From: Korobacter sp036501185
GTDB taxonomy: Bacteria; Acidobacteriota; Terriglobia; Terriglobales; Acidobacteriaceae
Assembly: GCA_036501185.1 (NCBI GenBank)
Contig: DASYAU010000172.1
Span: 1-64,000, forward strand
Direction of reading: 5' to 3'
DNA: 64,000 nucleotides
Below, piece after piece: positions 8,306-17,434 of the stretch. Positions within the stretch are counted from its first letter, which is position 1. The number at the start of each line of letters is the position of its first letter. Position numbers and translations under genes: made by a program. The notes below the pieces were generated by a model that saw only the letters and a program-made list of their open reading frames with translations, had not been told where the DNA came from and searched no databases.

Positions 8306-10056
8306 GAGGAAGGATTTTCCTCAAACTCTTTTTCGCTTATCTCGTCGTCATCGCCGCTTGCACCCTCACCCTCGACATCGCCATCCGCAACGCTTGGGTC
8401 CATTCCCTCCGCTCTGAAATCGAATCGTCTTTAAAAGAGAAGGTCCAGCTCTTCTCCCTGCGCGTCCAGGCGGAGCGCGATAACGATCTCGAAGCCCTCG
8501 CGCGCCAGATCAGCAAAGCCGCCAACGCCCGCGCTACCATCATCACCTCTGACGGCAGGGTCCTCGCCGATTCCGACGCCAATCCCTCCGAAATGGAGAA
8601 CCACGCCACGCGGCCGGAGTTCATCGCCGCTCTCCATGGCCAGGTGGGTACGGACGTCCGCACCAGTCACACTCTGGGCATCGATTTCATGTATGCCGCC
8701 GCGCCTATTCCTGGTGGCGCGGTGCGGCTGGCGTATCCGCTCTCCTCGCTGGCTGCAATCACCGTCGAGGTCAGGCGCACCCTGTTGGAGAGCTCCCTTC
8801 TCGCGTGCGCCCTCGCTTTGATTCTTGCCGCCTTCGCCACCCAGTCCATCAGCCGACGCCTCAAGGCCATCGTCTACTTTGCCGATCGCATCGCCGCCGG
8901 CGATCTCTCCGCCCGAATCGCCGAAGACTCCAGCGACGAAATCGGGAAAGTCGCCACCGCCCTTGATAAAACTGCCCGCCAGCTCCAGGAAGTATTCGCG
9001 CAAATCGAAACCCAGCGTCAGGAACTCGAGGCCTTGCTCAACTCCATGCAGGAAGCCGTGATCGCCGTTTCCAACGACGGCCGTCTCATGTGGGCCAATC
9101 AGCGCATGGAACGCATGTTGCCCGCCGGCGTGCGCCGCAGCGGCAAGGTCATCGAAACTATTCGCGATCCGGAATTCCTCCGCGGCATCAAGGAAGCCCT
9201 TGAAACTCGCAACGTCACCTCCGTTCGCATCACGCCTCTGCCGGGACGCGTCTACGCCGCTACTACCGCGCCCATGCCCGGTGGAGGTGCCGTCACCGTC
9301 CTCCACGATCTCACCGAGATTGAGCGTGTCGAGAAAACCCGTCGCGACTTCATCGCCAACGTCTCGCACGAACTGCGCACGCCGCTTACGTCGATCCAGG
9401 GCTATGCTGAAACTCTCAGCGAAGCCTTCCGCGAAGACGATCCCGCGCGCGAATTTGTCGACATCATTCGCCGCAACGCGCAGCGCATGTACCGCCTCAC
9501 CGAAGACCTCCTTACGCTCGCCCGAGTCGAAAGCGGCGAACAGCGCTTCCAGTTCCAGCCGGTTACTCCGGCCGAATTGCTTGAGGAGGCCGCCCTCAGC
9601 TTCACTGACCACTACCGCAATAGCGGCGTCGAACTTTCTGTCATGAGCACCGCGCAGGGCGAAGTCGAAGCCGATCGCGGCACTATTCTTCAAGTCTTCA
9701 ACAATCTTCTGGATAACGCCGTGAAATACGGCGGTGCAGGCGGGAAAATTCTCTTGGGTTCACGCGACGTCGAAGACGGCGTCCTGTTCTACGTGCGCGA
9801 CTTCGGCCCCGGCATTCCATCCGAGCATCTGCCGCGTCTCTTCGAGCGCTTTTATCGCGTCGACAAAGCTCGTTCCGTCCAATCCGGCGGCACCGGCCTC
9901 GGCCTCGCCATCGCGAAACATATCGTCCGCGCCCACAGCGGCGAAATCCGTGCCGAAAGCGAATTGAATCACGGCGCGGTGTTTTCTTTCACCCTCCCGC
10001 GCCGTCATCTCTCGTTCTCATCTCCGTCCGCGGGACAAACCACGGCAACTCTATAG
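8302..10056 (+). CDS. Membrane sensor histidine kinase, PhoR-like
   Basis: A 584-residue sensor kinase. It has a membrane helix near residues 8-28, an extracytoplasmic sensor region and a second helix near 160-180. A HAMP domain (about 180-235), a PAS-like domain (about 240-320) and a HisKA domain (phosphoacceptor His near 356 in ANVSHELRTPL) follow. The HATPase domain ends the protein (N box DNAVKYGG, G boxes FGPGIP and GTGLGLAIAKH). The order TM-sensor-TM-HAMP-PAS-kinase is that of Gram-positive-style PhoR. It is cotranscribed with the preceding response regulator (GTGA overlap). It ends directly against the convergent gene at 10057 with no spacer. Confidence 0.9.
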   Translation: MRGRIFLKLFFAYLVVIAACTLTLDIAIRNAWVHSLRSEIESSLKEKVQLFSLRVQAERDNDLEALARQISKAANARATIITSDGRVLADSDANPSEMENHATRPEFIAALHGQVGTDVRTSHTLGIDFMYAAAPIPGGAVRLAYPLSSLAAITVEVRRTLLESSLLACALALILAAFATQSISRRLKAIVYFADRIAAGDLSARIAEDSSDEIGKVATALDKTARQLQEVFAQIETQRQELEALLNSMQEAVIAVSNDGRLMWANQRMERMLPAGVRRSGKVIETIRDPEFLRGIKEALETRNVTSVRITPLPGRVYAATTAPMPGGGAVTVLHDLTEIERVEKTRRDFIANVSHELRTPLTSIQGYAETLSEAFREDDPAREFVDIIRRNAQRMYRLTEDLLTLARVESGEQRFQFQPVTPAELLEEAALSFTDHYRNSGVELSVMSTAQGEVEADRGTILQVFNNLLDNAVKYGGAGGKILLGSRDVEDGVLFYVRDFGPGIPSEHLPRLFERFYRVDKARSVQSGGTGLGLAIAKHIVRAHSGEIRAESELNHGAVFSFTLPRRHLSFSSPSAGQTTATL

Positions 10057-10410
10057 CTATTTCTTACCCGTGCCGGTGCCCGTTCCCGAGCCCACTTTGA
10101 TCGTCCCCGTCGGGTCGTCCGCGAGCATTCCGGGCGGCGTACAACTTCCTCCATAATTCGTGATGCAGTAGGTCAGCGTGTAGTTGCTGTCGCCCACGTC
10201 CACATCTTTCGCCGGATCGGTTTGGTGCATGCTGATGCAGGATCCAAAAGGTGTGTTCGTCGGGTTAAAGCAGATTGTGAAGTCGCAGTTCGATCCATTA
10301 ATACGCGCCGTTCCGTTCTTCTTGATCTTCGGGTCCTTCGGATTCAGTGAGTAGCCTTGCGATGGATTGTAGTTAACCGTCATCGGTACTGTTTCGTTAC
10401 CGTTTCCCAT
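10057..10410 (-). CDS. Small Cys-containing protein of unknown function, next to the kinase gene
   Basis: A 117-residue protein I do not recognise. It is hydrophilic, rich in Asn, Gly, Thr and Pro, and has five cysteines (NCDFTICFNP, GSCISMH, YCITNYGGSC). It ends in a Gly-Thr repeat and two lysines. No signal peptide or membrane helix is visible. The composition suggests a beta-rich fold. The gene starts 26 nt after the stop of the Ser/Thr kinase gene on the same strand and has a fair ribosome binding site (GGAGAG). It is therefore probably the distal gene of that operon and may be a partner or substrate of the kinase (inference only). Confidence 0.7.
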   Translation of the reverse strand: MGNGNETVPMTVNYNPSQGYSLNPKDPKIKKNGTARINGSNCDFTICFNPTNTPFGSCISMHQTDPAKDVDVGDSNYTLTYCITNYGGSCTPPGMLADDPTGTIKVGSGTGTGTGKK

Positions 10411-10435
10411 GTTTCTCTCCGAAAGTAGTTTTTGG

Positions 10436-13072
10436 TTACTTAACCTGGGGATGGAAATTCGGGTCCCGCACTAGCTCCTGAAGGTCTGGATCGCTCTTCA
10501 CGTTCGCCAGCGTATTGCCTTTTTGCAACGACTTCTGCACATACTGCAGCGCCTGCTTGCGATCGCCCAGGTGTTCGTAGGCTATGCCAACGTCATCCAG
10601 CACGCTGGCATCATCCGGTGCAAGCGCAAGCGCTGCCTGGATCCGCACCATCGCTTTCTCACGATCGTGTTCCTTCGCATAAATTGCCGCCAGCTCTGCC
10701 TGTGCATTTGCGTCCTGCGGCTTCATCTTCACCAATGGTTCCAGCAATGCCATCGCCCTCTGGCTCGCTGCCTGCGCTTTTGCATCTTCGTGCAGCCACT
10801 CGTAAGTGTTCGTCAGAAAGATCCAAACCTGATAGTCGTGGTCCACTAGTTTCAGCGCCGCTTCAAAATTTGCAGCCGCCTCCCCGTAGCGCTGCTGTCC
10901 GTAATACAGCGACGCCAGGTTCGCATACGCCTCGTAGGTCGGTCCGAGTGCAATCGATTTCTTGAGTGCCTGCTCCGCATCGGGCAGCACTTTGTTGTCG
11001 CCCCAATCGATGTACACCGCGCCCAAATTCGAGAATACCTGCGCATTGTCCGGGGTCAGGTCCGCCGCGCGCTTCAACGCCTGCACTGCCTCCGCATACT
11101 TCGCGTGACGGTCGTAAAATAATCCCAGCTCGTCGTACCCGTCCCAATAATCCGGCTTCAACGCCGCCGACTTAATATACGCGTCTTCCGCCTCTTTCAA
11201 ATGGCCGGTGTCCTCGTACATCTTCGCCATGCCATTCATCGCTTCAGCACTCCGCGGATTCAGCTTCAGCGCCTGCTGGAACTCCTGCAATGCCAGGTCC
11301 GCGTGCCCGTTCACCTGGTGAATACGCGCCAGTGTCACGTACGCCGCTGGAAGCCGGTCGTCAATCTCCACCGCCTTGCGGCAGTTCGCCTCCGCTTCCT
11401 GTACCCACTTCAGGTTCTGGTCGAGCCTGTTCTTCAACCGGAAAGCCTCCCCCAGTTCCGCATATCCCACGGCAAATCGCGGATCGGTTTCCACCGCCGT
11501 TTGCAGCGCCGCAATCGCCTGGTCCACATTCCCCGGCTTATCGTATCGTTGCAGGAATCCCAGTGCCTTCAGGTACGACTCGTAGGCCGCCGGAGCAACA
11601 CTGCCGCCCGTCGCCTTCAAAGTTTCGGCGCTCACCTTGATATTCATCAGCCGCGCCAGCCGCGATACCGCCTCCGCCTGTAGCGACGCGATGTCGCCGG
11701 CATTGTCTTCCAATTGAGTCGCACCGATTTGCCGCAAATGCTTCGCGTCGATCAGCACCACGCTCAGGTGTACTGCCTGGTCTTGCCGCTGGATGCTGCC
11801 GCGCACCACCAGCGTTGCGCCAAGTTCCTTCGCCGCCATCATCGGGTCGGTGATCTTATGGCTCCGCACCACGCTCGCCGGCACCACCCAAAGCGACTTC
11901 TGTACGCTGCTCAGGTTCGACAACTCGTCCGTCATCGAATCCATCAAGCCATCCGCCACCGCCTGCATGCTTGCGTCGCTACTCGAATTTTCGAACGGCA
12001 GCACCGCGATATGGTCTTCCTGGTCACCCGCCATCTGCATCACGCGATCGTGTACCGGGGGGACGAACCATAGCACTACGGCAATTGCCAGTATTCCCAC
12101 CAGCACCAGAAGCCATCGTCCCCAATGGCGCTCCGGTTCTACGCGAAACCGCAAGCTCGGCCGCGACGCCTGCTGCATGTGCAGCTTCAGTTCCTTCGAC
12201 GCAACACTCGCGGTGCGCGACGTCTTCGGCGAACTCGCCTGGTCCACTTCGCGCCTGAAGTCGCGCAAGTCGCTCAGCATCTCCTCGCACGTCTGGTAGC
12301 GCATCTCCGGCTCTTTCGCCAGCGCGTGATAAATGATGCGTAGCAGGTCCGGCGGCACTTCGTCCATCGGCTGAGGGCCTTCGTTCACAATCGCCAGCAC
12401 CGTCGCGCCCGCCGAGTCCCGCATGAACGGGTTGCGCGCCGTCACCATCTCCGCCACGGTGACCCCGAGCGACCATATGTCGGTCCGCTGGTCCGTCATC
12501 TTGCCCAGCGCCTGCTCCGGCGCCATGTATCCCACCGTGCCGCCGGTGCTGATGCTCTGCGTGCTTCCTGCCGACGACGAAATCCGCGCCAGCCCGAAAT
12601 CCACGATCTTGATTAGCCCTTGCTTTGTTAGCATCACATTCGAAGGCTTGATGTCCCGGTGGATCACCGCGCTCGCGTGCGCCGAAGCCAGTGCCTGCGC
12701 CATCTGCATCGCGATATCCACCGCGTCGCCCACCGGCAGTGGCCCTTTGTGCAGCCGTGCCGCCAGTGTGTCTCCTTCGTAATACGCCATCACGATGAAG
12801 ACGTGGCCATCTTCGCTCTCTTCGAACCCGTGGATCACCCCGATGTTGGGATGGTCGAGCGTCGCCGCCGTCCGCGCCTCGCGCAGCACTCTCTTTTTTT
12901 CGTCGTCGTTGTATAGCAGGTGATCCGGAAGGAACTTCAGCGCGACCGTCCGCTCCAGTTTCGTATCGAACGCGCGATACACTACACCCATGCCCCCGGC
13001 CCCGATACGTCCGAGAATCCGATAATTTCCGACGACGTCTCCCGCCGACAGGGCGGTCGTAGGATTAGGCAC
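10436..13072 (-). CDS. Serine/threonine protein kinase with TPR repeats
   Basis: An 878-residue PknB-type membrane kinase. The kinase domain (about residues 15-280) shows the Gly-rich loop GRIGAGGMGVVY, the catalytic HRDIKPSNV near 137 and DFGLA. One membrane helix follows near 318-340 (LLVLVGILAIAVVLWFV). Next is a TolB/FlgO-like region starting IAVLPFENSSSD, and then at least eight TPR repeats to the C-terminus. Acidobacteria encode many kinases of this layout; the TPR part is presumed to bind partner proteins outside the membrane. I chose the GTG at 13072, just before the kinase fold; upstream in-frame codons to 13228 are possible but lack domain support. Confidence 0.87.
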   Translation of the reverse strand: MPNPTTALSAGDVVGNYRILGRIGAGGMGVVYRAFDTKLERTVALKFLPDHLLYNDDEKKRVLREARTAATLDHPNIGVIHGFEESEDGHVFIVMAYYEGDTLAARLHKGPLPVGDAVDIAMQMAQALASAHASAVIHRDIKPSNVMLTKQGLIKIVDFGLARISSSAGSTQSISTGGTVGYMAPEQALGKMTDQRTDIWSLGVTVAEMVTARNPFMRDSAGATVLAIVNEGPQPMDEVPPDLLRIIYHALAKEPEMRYQTCEEMLSDLRDFRREVDQASSPKTSRTASVASKELKLHMQQASRPSLRFRVEPERHWGRWLLVLVGILAIAVVLWFVPPVHDRVMQMAGDQEDHIAVLPFENSSSDASMQAVADGLMDSMTDELSNLSSVQKSLWVVPASVVRSHKITDPMMAAKELGATLVVRGSIQRQDQAVHLSVVLIDAKHLRQIGATQLEDNAGDIASLQAEAVSRLARLMNIKVSAETLKATGGSVAPAAYESYLKALGFLQRYDKPGNVDQAIAALQTAVETDPRFAVGYAELGEAFRLKNRLDQNLKWVQEAEANCRKAVEIDDRLPAAYVTLARIHQVNGHADLALQEFQQALKLNPRSAEAMNGMAKMYEDTGHLKEAEDAYIKSAALKPDYWDGYDELGLFYDRHAKYAEAVQALKRAADLTPDNAQVFSNLGAVYIDWGDNKVLPDAEQALKKSIALGPTYEAYANLASLYYGQQRYGEAAANFEAALKLVDHDYQVWIFLTNTYEWLHEDAKAQAASQRAMALLEPLVKMKPQDANAQAELAAIYAKEHDREKAMVRIQAALALAPDDASVLDDVGIAYEHLGDRKQALQYVQKSLQKGNTLANVKSDPDLQELVRDPNFHPQVK

Positions 13073-13546
13073 TGTGCAGGACCCCAAATTGCGTGCGTTC
13101 GCAGATGTTGTAGGAAAGACGACTCTTACGGATGCTGATACGGTATCGCATTCAGCCGTGCGAGGGAAGTGAGGAACATAAGGGCGGTCGCAACGCCTCT
13201 CCGGAAACGGGCGAAGCAAGCAGGGCACACTCCCGCATCCTCGCAGCCCGTTTTCATGCCTCTTTCAACCAGTTTCGCGCCCCCGCGATGCGCCGAAAAC
13301 CCCGCTTATCGAGCTTTCCATCAACCATCCGCAACAAAAACGTCGAAAAACGCTCCGCGGAAATGCCAAAAACTGCCCTGCGCGATCGCGAAATCCGTCG
13401 AATACCCCCCATTTCACGCCGCGAAATCACACCCACTCGGGTCACTCATCACAGACTTCGTGACACGATCTGTCTATTCTGCGCATGTGGGGCAATGTCT
13501 CCACAGCTTTCACCTGCTCTTTGAAAAGGAAATTTGCGAAATCGCT

Positions 13547-13587
13547 TGTCATTGCGAGGCGCCGCCGTTGCGCCGTGGCAATCCCCG
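13547..13587. repeat. CATTGCGAGG...GGCAATCCCC interspersed repeat unit
   Basis: The unit reads TGTCATTGCGAGG, a GC-rich centre and then TGGCAATCCCC, with short ATTGC/GCAAT complementary ends. Units of the type GTCATTGCGAG-N-GCAATC recur between genes in many bacterial genomes. Only one copy is in this window, so its repeat status rests on recall, not on comparison here. Confidence 0.4.
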
Positions 13588-13681
13588 GCATCTGGAAGTC
13601 TGCAAAGCCCCGAAGAGGCTTCTGGCCCGAATGCTAACTGCTTTATTTTCATACGTATGACTTTTACCTCTTTGTTTTCGT

Positions 13682-13757
13682 ATTTTTACAAGGAAAATGT
13701 ACTTAAATCACTGAAAACACTACTCCGCCTAACAACAAAAATATTACTTAGCAGTAA
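13682..13757 (+). repeat. AT-rich island element, copy A
   Basis: This 76-nt stretch aligns without gaps to 63528-63603, about two thirds identical by hand count. In the shared reading frame both encode a KSLKTL(L/F)R-like peptide, and several differences fall on third codon positions. Copy A has GTA where copy B has its ATG, so it may be a decayed copy or use an upstream start (ATG 13657). Confidence 0.5.
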
Positions 13758-13874
13758 ACATAAATTTATAAACTAGTAACTAGCTGAAAGTCGTCGAAAG
13801 CTGGATCTCTGCACAACTCGCGATGTAAGCCTCTTGTTTTAAGTGAAAATAGGCAGGTTGATATAACAATGTAG

Positions 13875-15260
13875 TTACCAGTCCAGTGTGAACCCGTTCC
13901 AGTAGTCGAACGAGTTCGTCTTCCGCCCATCGCGTTCGTCCTGTTCGCGCTTTTCGTACAGCATTACGTAGGTCAGCGACCGCATTCTTCCGAACGTCCT
14001 TCGGTCTGGCGTCGAAGGGATCATGTCGCGCCAGGTTCCGGTATTGATATAGAACCGGTCGCCGCTCGCGTCCGACTTCAGCAGCGTCACCTTCGGGTGG
14101 TGCGTATGTCCTGAGATCACCAGCCGCACCTTGTCCTTCTCCAAGAACTCTTCGCGCGCGGCGTAGATCTCCGGCTTCGGAATCTCTCCTCCGAGCATAA
14201 AGTGTGTGATCTTCCGTCCAGCTTCGCGCGCCAGCCGGTTGCGCCAACCCCCGGCCTTCAACAGCTCGCGCGTCAGGTCCAGCTCCGCCGGTGCCCAGGG
14301 CTTTGCCCGCCTCCGCAGCCAGTAGCGGAAGTATGGGTCATCGTGGATATCCTCCAGCAGGTCCTGAAGCACCGGGACGAGCTGGTCCCAAGCCGCTTCC
14401 GGAGTGAATTTTTCGCCTGAACAGTCCAGCAGGTAATCGAGCAACGCCGCTTGCGGACGCACATCGTCGAACTGCAAAAGCCGCAGATACAGGCTGCGCA
14501 GCACGCGATGGTTCTGGATGGCTTCGTCGCCGTAATGCTGACGAAGCAAGAAGGGAAGCTTCGCCGCAATATCGATGGTGACAAAGTCCCCGAAGTTCGG
14601 ATTGTCGTAATACTCCTCGTCGATCTTCAGCGGAATGCGCTTCTTCTCCGTGAGCTCCGACGCGAAGTTCGATGGATCGTACTCGTGTCCGTGACGAATG
14701 AGCGTCTCTGGATCATCCAGTACCAGGTAGTGCGGAAACGGATCGTCACCCTTGCTGTACAGCAGGTCGCGAATCTTCCTGCGGATCGTCTTGCTGCCAT
14801 TGATGATCCGGTCGTGATTTCCCGCGAGCAGCGTGACTTTCACCTTGCATGGAAAATCACGCTCCTTCCACTTGCCGGATTCCGTCTCGCGGTACACGCC
14901 CTTGGTAATCAGCCGGAAACTCTTCAGCGCCTCCCAGCAAGCTTCTTCCTTCGCCGTCGCGTCGATGATCCGTAATACCTTCTGTTCCAGCGCCGGTGAG
15001 AACTTCCCGTTCCGCACATACGGACGCAAGTCGTCGCTGAACCACAAGGTCGTGCGGTTCAGGTCGAACAGGTCTCCCGCAATGACGAGATGGAACTCCT
15101 TGGATTTTCGGCGTCGCACTTCATCCGCCATGTGCGCAATGAAGCTGGCAAACACTTTTGGCTCGAAGTTGCGCCGAAAGCGGATCTCTTTGCCTTTAGG
15201 CCCGGGAATGACGTCCGAAGCTTCTTCTTCCAAGTGAAGGTCGGAAATGACGGCGATCAT
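13875..15260 (-). CDS. Calcineurin-like metallophosphoesterase
   Basis: A 461-residue hydrolase with the dinuclear-metal signature in order: ISDLHLEE at the N-terminus, AGDLFDLN, LLAGNHDRII, RHGHEYD and VISGHTHHPKV. It is longer than a minimal calcineurin-like domain because of a helical insert between the NHD and final HTHH motifs. The substrate is unknown. I chose the ATG at 15260 because the conserved fold starts immediately there, and because an upstream extension would run into the terminator of the next minus-strand gene. The gene stands alone, with an AT-rich gap downstream. Confidence 0.87.
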   Translation of the reverse strand: MIAVISDLHLEEEASDVIPGPKGKEIRFRRNFEPKVFASFIAHMADEVRRRKSKEFHLVIAGDLFDLNRTTLWFSDDLRPYVRNGKFSPALEQKVLRIIDATAKEEACWEALKSFRLITKGVYRETESGKWKERDFPCKVKVTLLAGNHDRIINGSKTIRRKIRDLLYSKGDDPFPHYLVLDDPETLIRHGHEYDPSNFASELTEKKRIPLKIDEEYYDNPNFGDFVTIDIAAKLPFLLRQHYGDEAIQNHRVLRSLYLRLLQFDDVRPQAALLDYLLDCSGEKFTPEAAWDQLVPVLQDLLEDIHDDPYFRYWLRRRAKPWAPAELDLTRELLKAGGWRNRLAREAGRKITHFMLGGEIPKPEIYAAREEFLEKDKVRLVISGHTHHPKVTLLKSDASGDRFYINTGTWRDMIPSTPDRRTFGRMRSLTYVMLYEKREQDERDGRKTNSFDYWNGFTLDW

Positions 15261-15317
15261 AGAATCTAGGTGAGATGTTGCAAGCGCGAGGCAGGTGGCT
15301 TCCGTGAGAAGCCCATA

Positions 15318-15349
15318 GAAAAGCCCCACCTTCTGGTCGAAGATGGGGC
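15318..15349 (-). terminator. Terminator of the VWFA gene (minus strand)
   Basis: Read on the minus strand: a 12-bp stem with one mismatch (GCCCCATCTTCG / AGAAGGTGGGGC around ACC), then TTTT. It lies 17 nt past the stop at 15366. Confidence 0.8.
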
Positions 15350-15365
15350 GGTCAGCAAGGAAGAG

Positions 15366-16412
15366 TTACGGCTGCGAATAGTAGCCCACGCGCGTGCGCA
15401 CCGTCAGTCCAGGCTTGTTCACGTTCACCGCAAGCTTATGGAAGTCGTTCGCCTTTCCGCCTTTCGTTGGGTCGAAGGTAAGCACGTAGTAAGACCTGGC
15501 ATCGTTCACGCACTGGGCAATCTCGTCTCCCAGCCCTGTTCCTGCGTTCAAGACCCTGCCGCCGCTTTGTAGCGCCAGGACTTGCAATCCCAGGTCGCCC
15601 GGCTCTGAATCGCTCGGCTTCGTCGCCGGCTTCAGGAATACCTTGTAGTAGTCGAGGTTCGCGCGCGAGGTACTCGCGATACCACCGGGATCCACGTCAT
15701 AGAGCGTAGTGTGCGCTGCGCGCAAGGCATTCGATACCGAGACGATGTTTTCGAAGAACATCTTCTCGTCCTTGCTGCTGAGCCGCATATCCGGGCCCGC
15801 GACAAATGGCCATCCCGGACTGATCCAGATCATCAGTTTCCGCCCCGGTTTCTGCGCTTCATACTGCACAAGCTGCGTAAGCGTCTTTACGCCGACATCG
15901 AGCAGTTCCTCGGCTCCGTACGCGCTGTCGCGTTGATTGTCAGCACGCAATCCCGTCGAGAACTGCTCGAACATCGCGTTGATCGCCTTACCGTCCTTCC
16001 CAGGCTGGGGCTGTAGCTTCGTACCCTCGCGCGTCACCACCACCAGCGAAGTCGGATAGGAAAGATCGCCGTTATCGCGCAGTAGATAGTCCTTCACTTC
16101 ATTCCGGAAGTAGCTGATATCGCTGAACTTCGAGTTTATGGCATCCACCACCAACACTACCTCTAGGGCCGGGTTCTGGTCTTTGCCCGCCGCGGCGCTT
16201 ACCTCATGAAAGTACGAGAGGCCTAGAGTTTGTTTGCCATCGACGAGCGTGAAATCCTGCTGGGAGAGCCCAGTAACCGGAGCGCCAGACTTATCGCTCA
16301 CCTGCACATCGAGAATCATCGGCCCCCCAGGTGACGGTGGCGCTGAGTTCTGCGCTATCAGGGCTGAAGAGGAGATCAGCAAAGCTGAAAGCAAACTGAC
16401 GGTATGTTTCAT
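15366..16412 (-). CDS. Exported VWFA-related protein (Acidobacteria-type domain)
   Basis: A 348-residue secreted protein. A signal peptide spans about residues 1-22 (MKHTVSLLSALLISSSALIAQ). A short beta-domain follows (LDVQVSDKSGAPVTGL, DFTLVDGKQ), then a von Willebrand factor A-like domain containing VVLVVDAINSKFSD. The end reads VRTRVGYYSQP. This matches the VWFA-related family that is greatly expanded in Acidobacteria. The function is unknown; such domains usually mediate protein binding. A canonical DxSxS metal site is not evident (DAINS instead). I chose the ATG at 16412, where the signal peptide begins. It is monocistronic, with a terminator at 15318-15349. Confidence 0.85.
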   Translation of the reverse strand: MKHTVSLLSALLISSSALIAQNSAPPSPGGPMILDVQVSDKSGAPVTGLSQQDFTLVDGKQTLGLSYFHEVSAAAGKDQNPALEVVLVVDAINSKFSDISYFRNEVKDYLLRDNGDLSYPTSLVVVTREGTKLQPQPGKDGKAINAMFEQFSTGLRADNQRDSAYGAEELLDVGVKTLTQLVQYEAQKPGRKLMIWISPGWPFVAGPDMRLSSKDEKMFFENIVSVSNALRAAHTTLYDVDPGGIASTSRANLDYYKVFLKPATKPSDSEPGDLGLQVLALQSGGRVLNAGTGLGDEIAQCVNDARSYYVLTFDPTKGGKANDFHKLAVNVNKPGLTVRTRVGYYSQP

Positions 16413-16621
16413 GGGCTCGCCTCGTGTTCCGAGATGCTTGCAGCAGGAATGGTAGTAAGGTGCCACGGGAAAGATCAAGCAGGGTACGAAATATTACAGA
16501 TCGTGCGCCGGTTTTGGGCTCTTACCGGCTGATTCATGGAATATTCACCTCCCCAACACATCGGATTCACGCAACCTCCCTACGATTGGTAGTTATCGAA
16601 TCCAGCAAGAGAGCCCGAATC

Positions 16622-17341
16622 ATGGCCGTCCCGGTCCCACTGAGTCATTCCCACGAAGCAGCCTGCGTGCACATTCGCGAATTGACGCTGCAGGCCTGCA
16701 AGGTAGCGCACTCAGCCGCCGGCGCAGTCGCGGAGGGAATCGCCACAGGTGTCACGGCATTGTTGGAAACAGTGCGGGCGCGAGAGATCGAACTCGACCG
16801 TCTGGATCGCGAGATCGACTCCGCCGTGACTTCCCACATCACCGGGATGGGAGAGGAAGCCGTTCGCGAGATGCTCGCGTGCATGAAGATTTCCATCAGC
16901 ATCGAGCGCATCGGCGACCTGTTGCTGGGCTTCAGCAATCGCGCGATTGTGGCGGCTTCACGTTGCGAAATGGAAGACATCCGCGACCTCACGCTCATGG
17001 CGTCGCGGCTCGAAAAAATGCTTTCGGAGATCAAAGAGGCCTTCGAGATGCGCAACCTCGATCGCGCGCTCAGCGTGCTTCGCTCCGATGCGGAGATCGA
17101 CCGGCTGCGCAACCTCGTATTCGTTCGTCATCTCGAAAACCCAGGTGGATCGAACCGCAGTGAGAGCTTTCACGTCGTCTTTATGACGCAGGCACTCGAG
17201 CGCTCGGGAGACCACGTGAAGAACATGGCGGAAGAAGTATGCCATCTCGTCAGCGGCCGTAGCGTACGCCACTTGCTGCGCACGATGGATAAACCGCTGG
17301 AACAGATGTTTCTCGACCAGCTCCGCCACAAACACCTCTAA
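16622..17341 (+). CDS. PhoU-like phosphate regulator
   Basis: A 239-residue, all-helical protein with two PhoU-type three-helix units: LDRLDREIDSAVTSHI, SIERIGDLLLG, then ALERSGDHVKNMAEEV. The ERxGD motifs are the characteristic metal-binding signature of PhoU. PhoU proteins link the Pst transporter to the PhoR-PhoB system and limit phosphate uptake. It is the first gene of the phosphate cluster and is distinct from the second phoU at the end of the pst operon. I chose the ATG at 16622, because the upstream in-frame sequence has no PhoU character. The 5' region is AT-richer, with a weak Pho-box-like stretch near 16540. Confidence 0.85.
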   Translation: MAVPVPLSHSHEAACVHIRELTLQACKVAHSAAGAVAEGIATGVTALLETVRAREIELDRLDREIDSAVTSHITGMGEEAVREMLACMKISISIERIGDLLLGFSNRAIVAASRCEMEDIRDLTLMASRLEKMLSEIKEAFEMRNLDRALSVLRSDAEIDRLRNLVFVRHLENPGGSNRSESFHVVFMTQALERSGDHVKNMAEEVCHLVSGRSVRHLLRTMDKPLEQMFLDQLRHKHL

Positions 17342-17362
17342 TCCCAAGCTGCTGTAGCCTTA

Positions 17363-17391
17363 CTTTCATCCGCAATTGACGCGCCTTTCAC
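17363..17391 (+). promoter_or_regulatory. Candidate PhoB box upstream of the 54-aa gene
   Basis: Three 7-bp units in 11-bp phase (CTTTCAT, AATTGAC, CTTTCAC). The phasing matches PhoB binding sites, although the centre unit is divergent. It lies 44 nt before the small gene at 17435. Confidence 0.45.
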
Positions 17392-17434
17392 CCAGCTCAT
17401 ATTCCAACTACCTAGACTCATAGTGAGGTGACTT

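Larger units (their letters stand above)
13073..13874. other. Gene-poor gap with an AT-rich island
   Basis: No convincing protein gene lies between the kinase start and the metallophosphoesterase stop. The left half has neighbour-like base composition and contains one CATTGCGAGG-type repeat (13547-13587). From about 13640 to 13870 the sequence becomes strongly AT-rich, unlike everything around it. This part holds an element related to one at 63.5 kb. Confidence 0.6.

Noticed and set aside
8431..9693. 420-codon minus-strand frame
   Set aside because: It is antisense to the PhoR-like kinase and shows no motif. It is a codon-bias shadow.
13132..13524. 130-codon plus-strand frame in the gap after the kinase
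   Set aside because: It has no ribosome binding site. The Arg/Ser/Pro-rich composition resembles untranslated GC-rich sequence, and no domain is visible.
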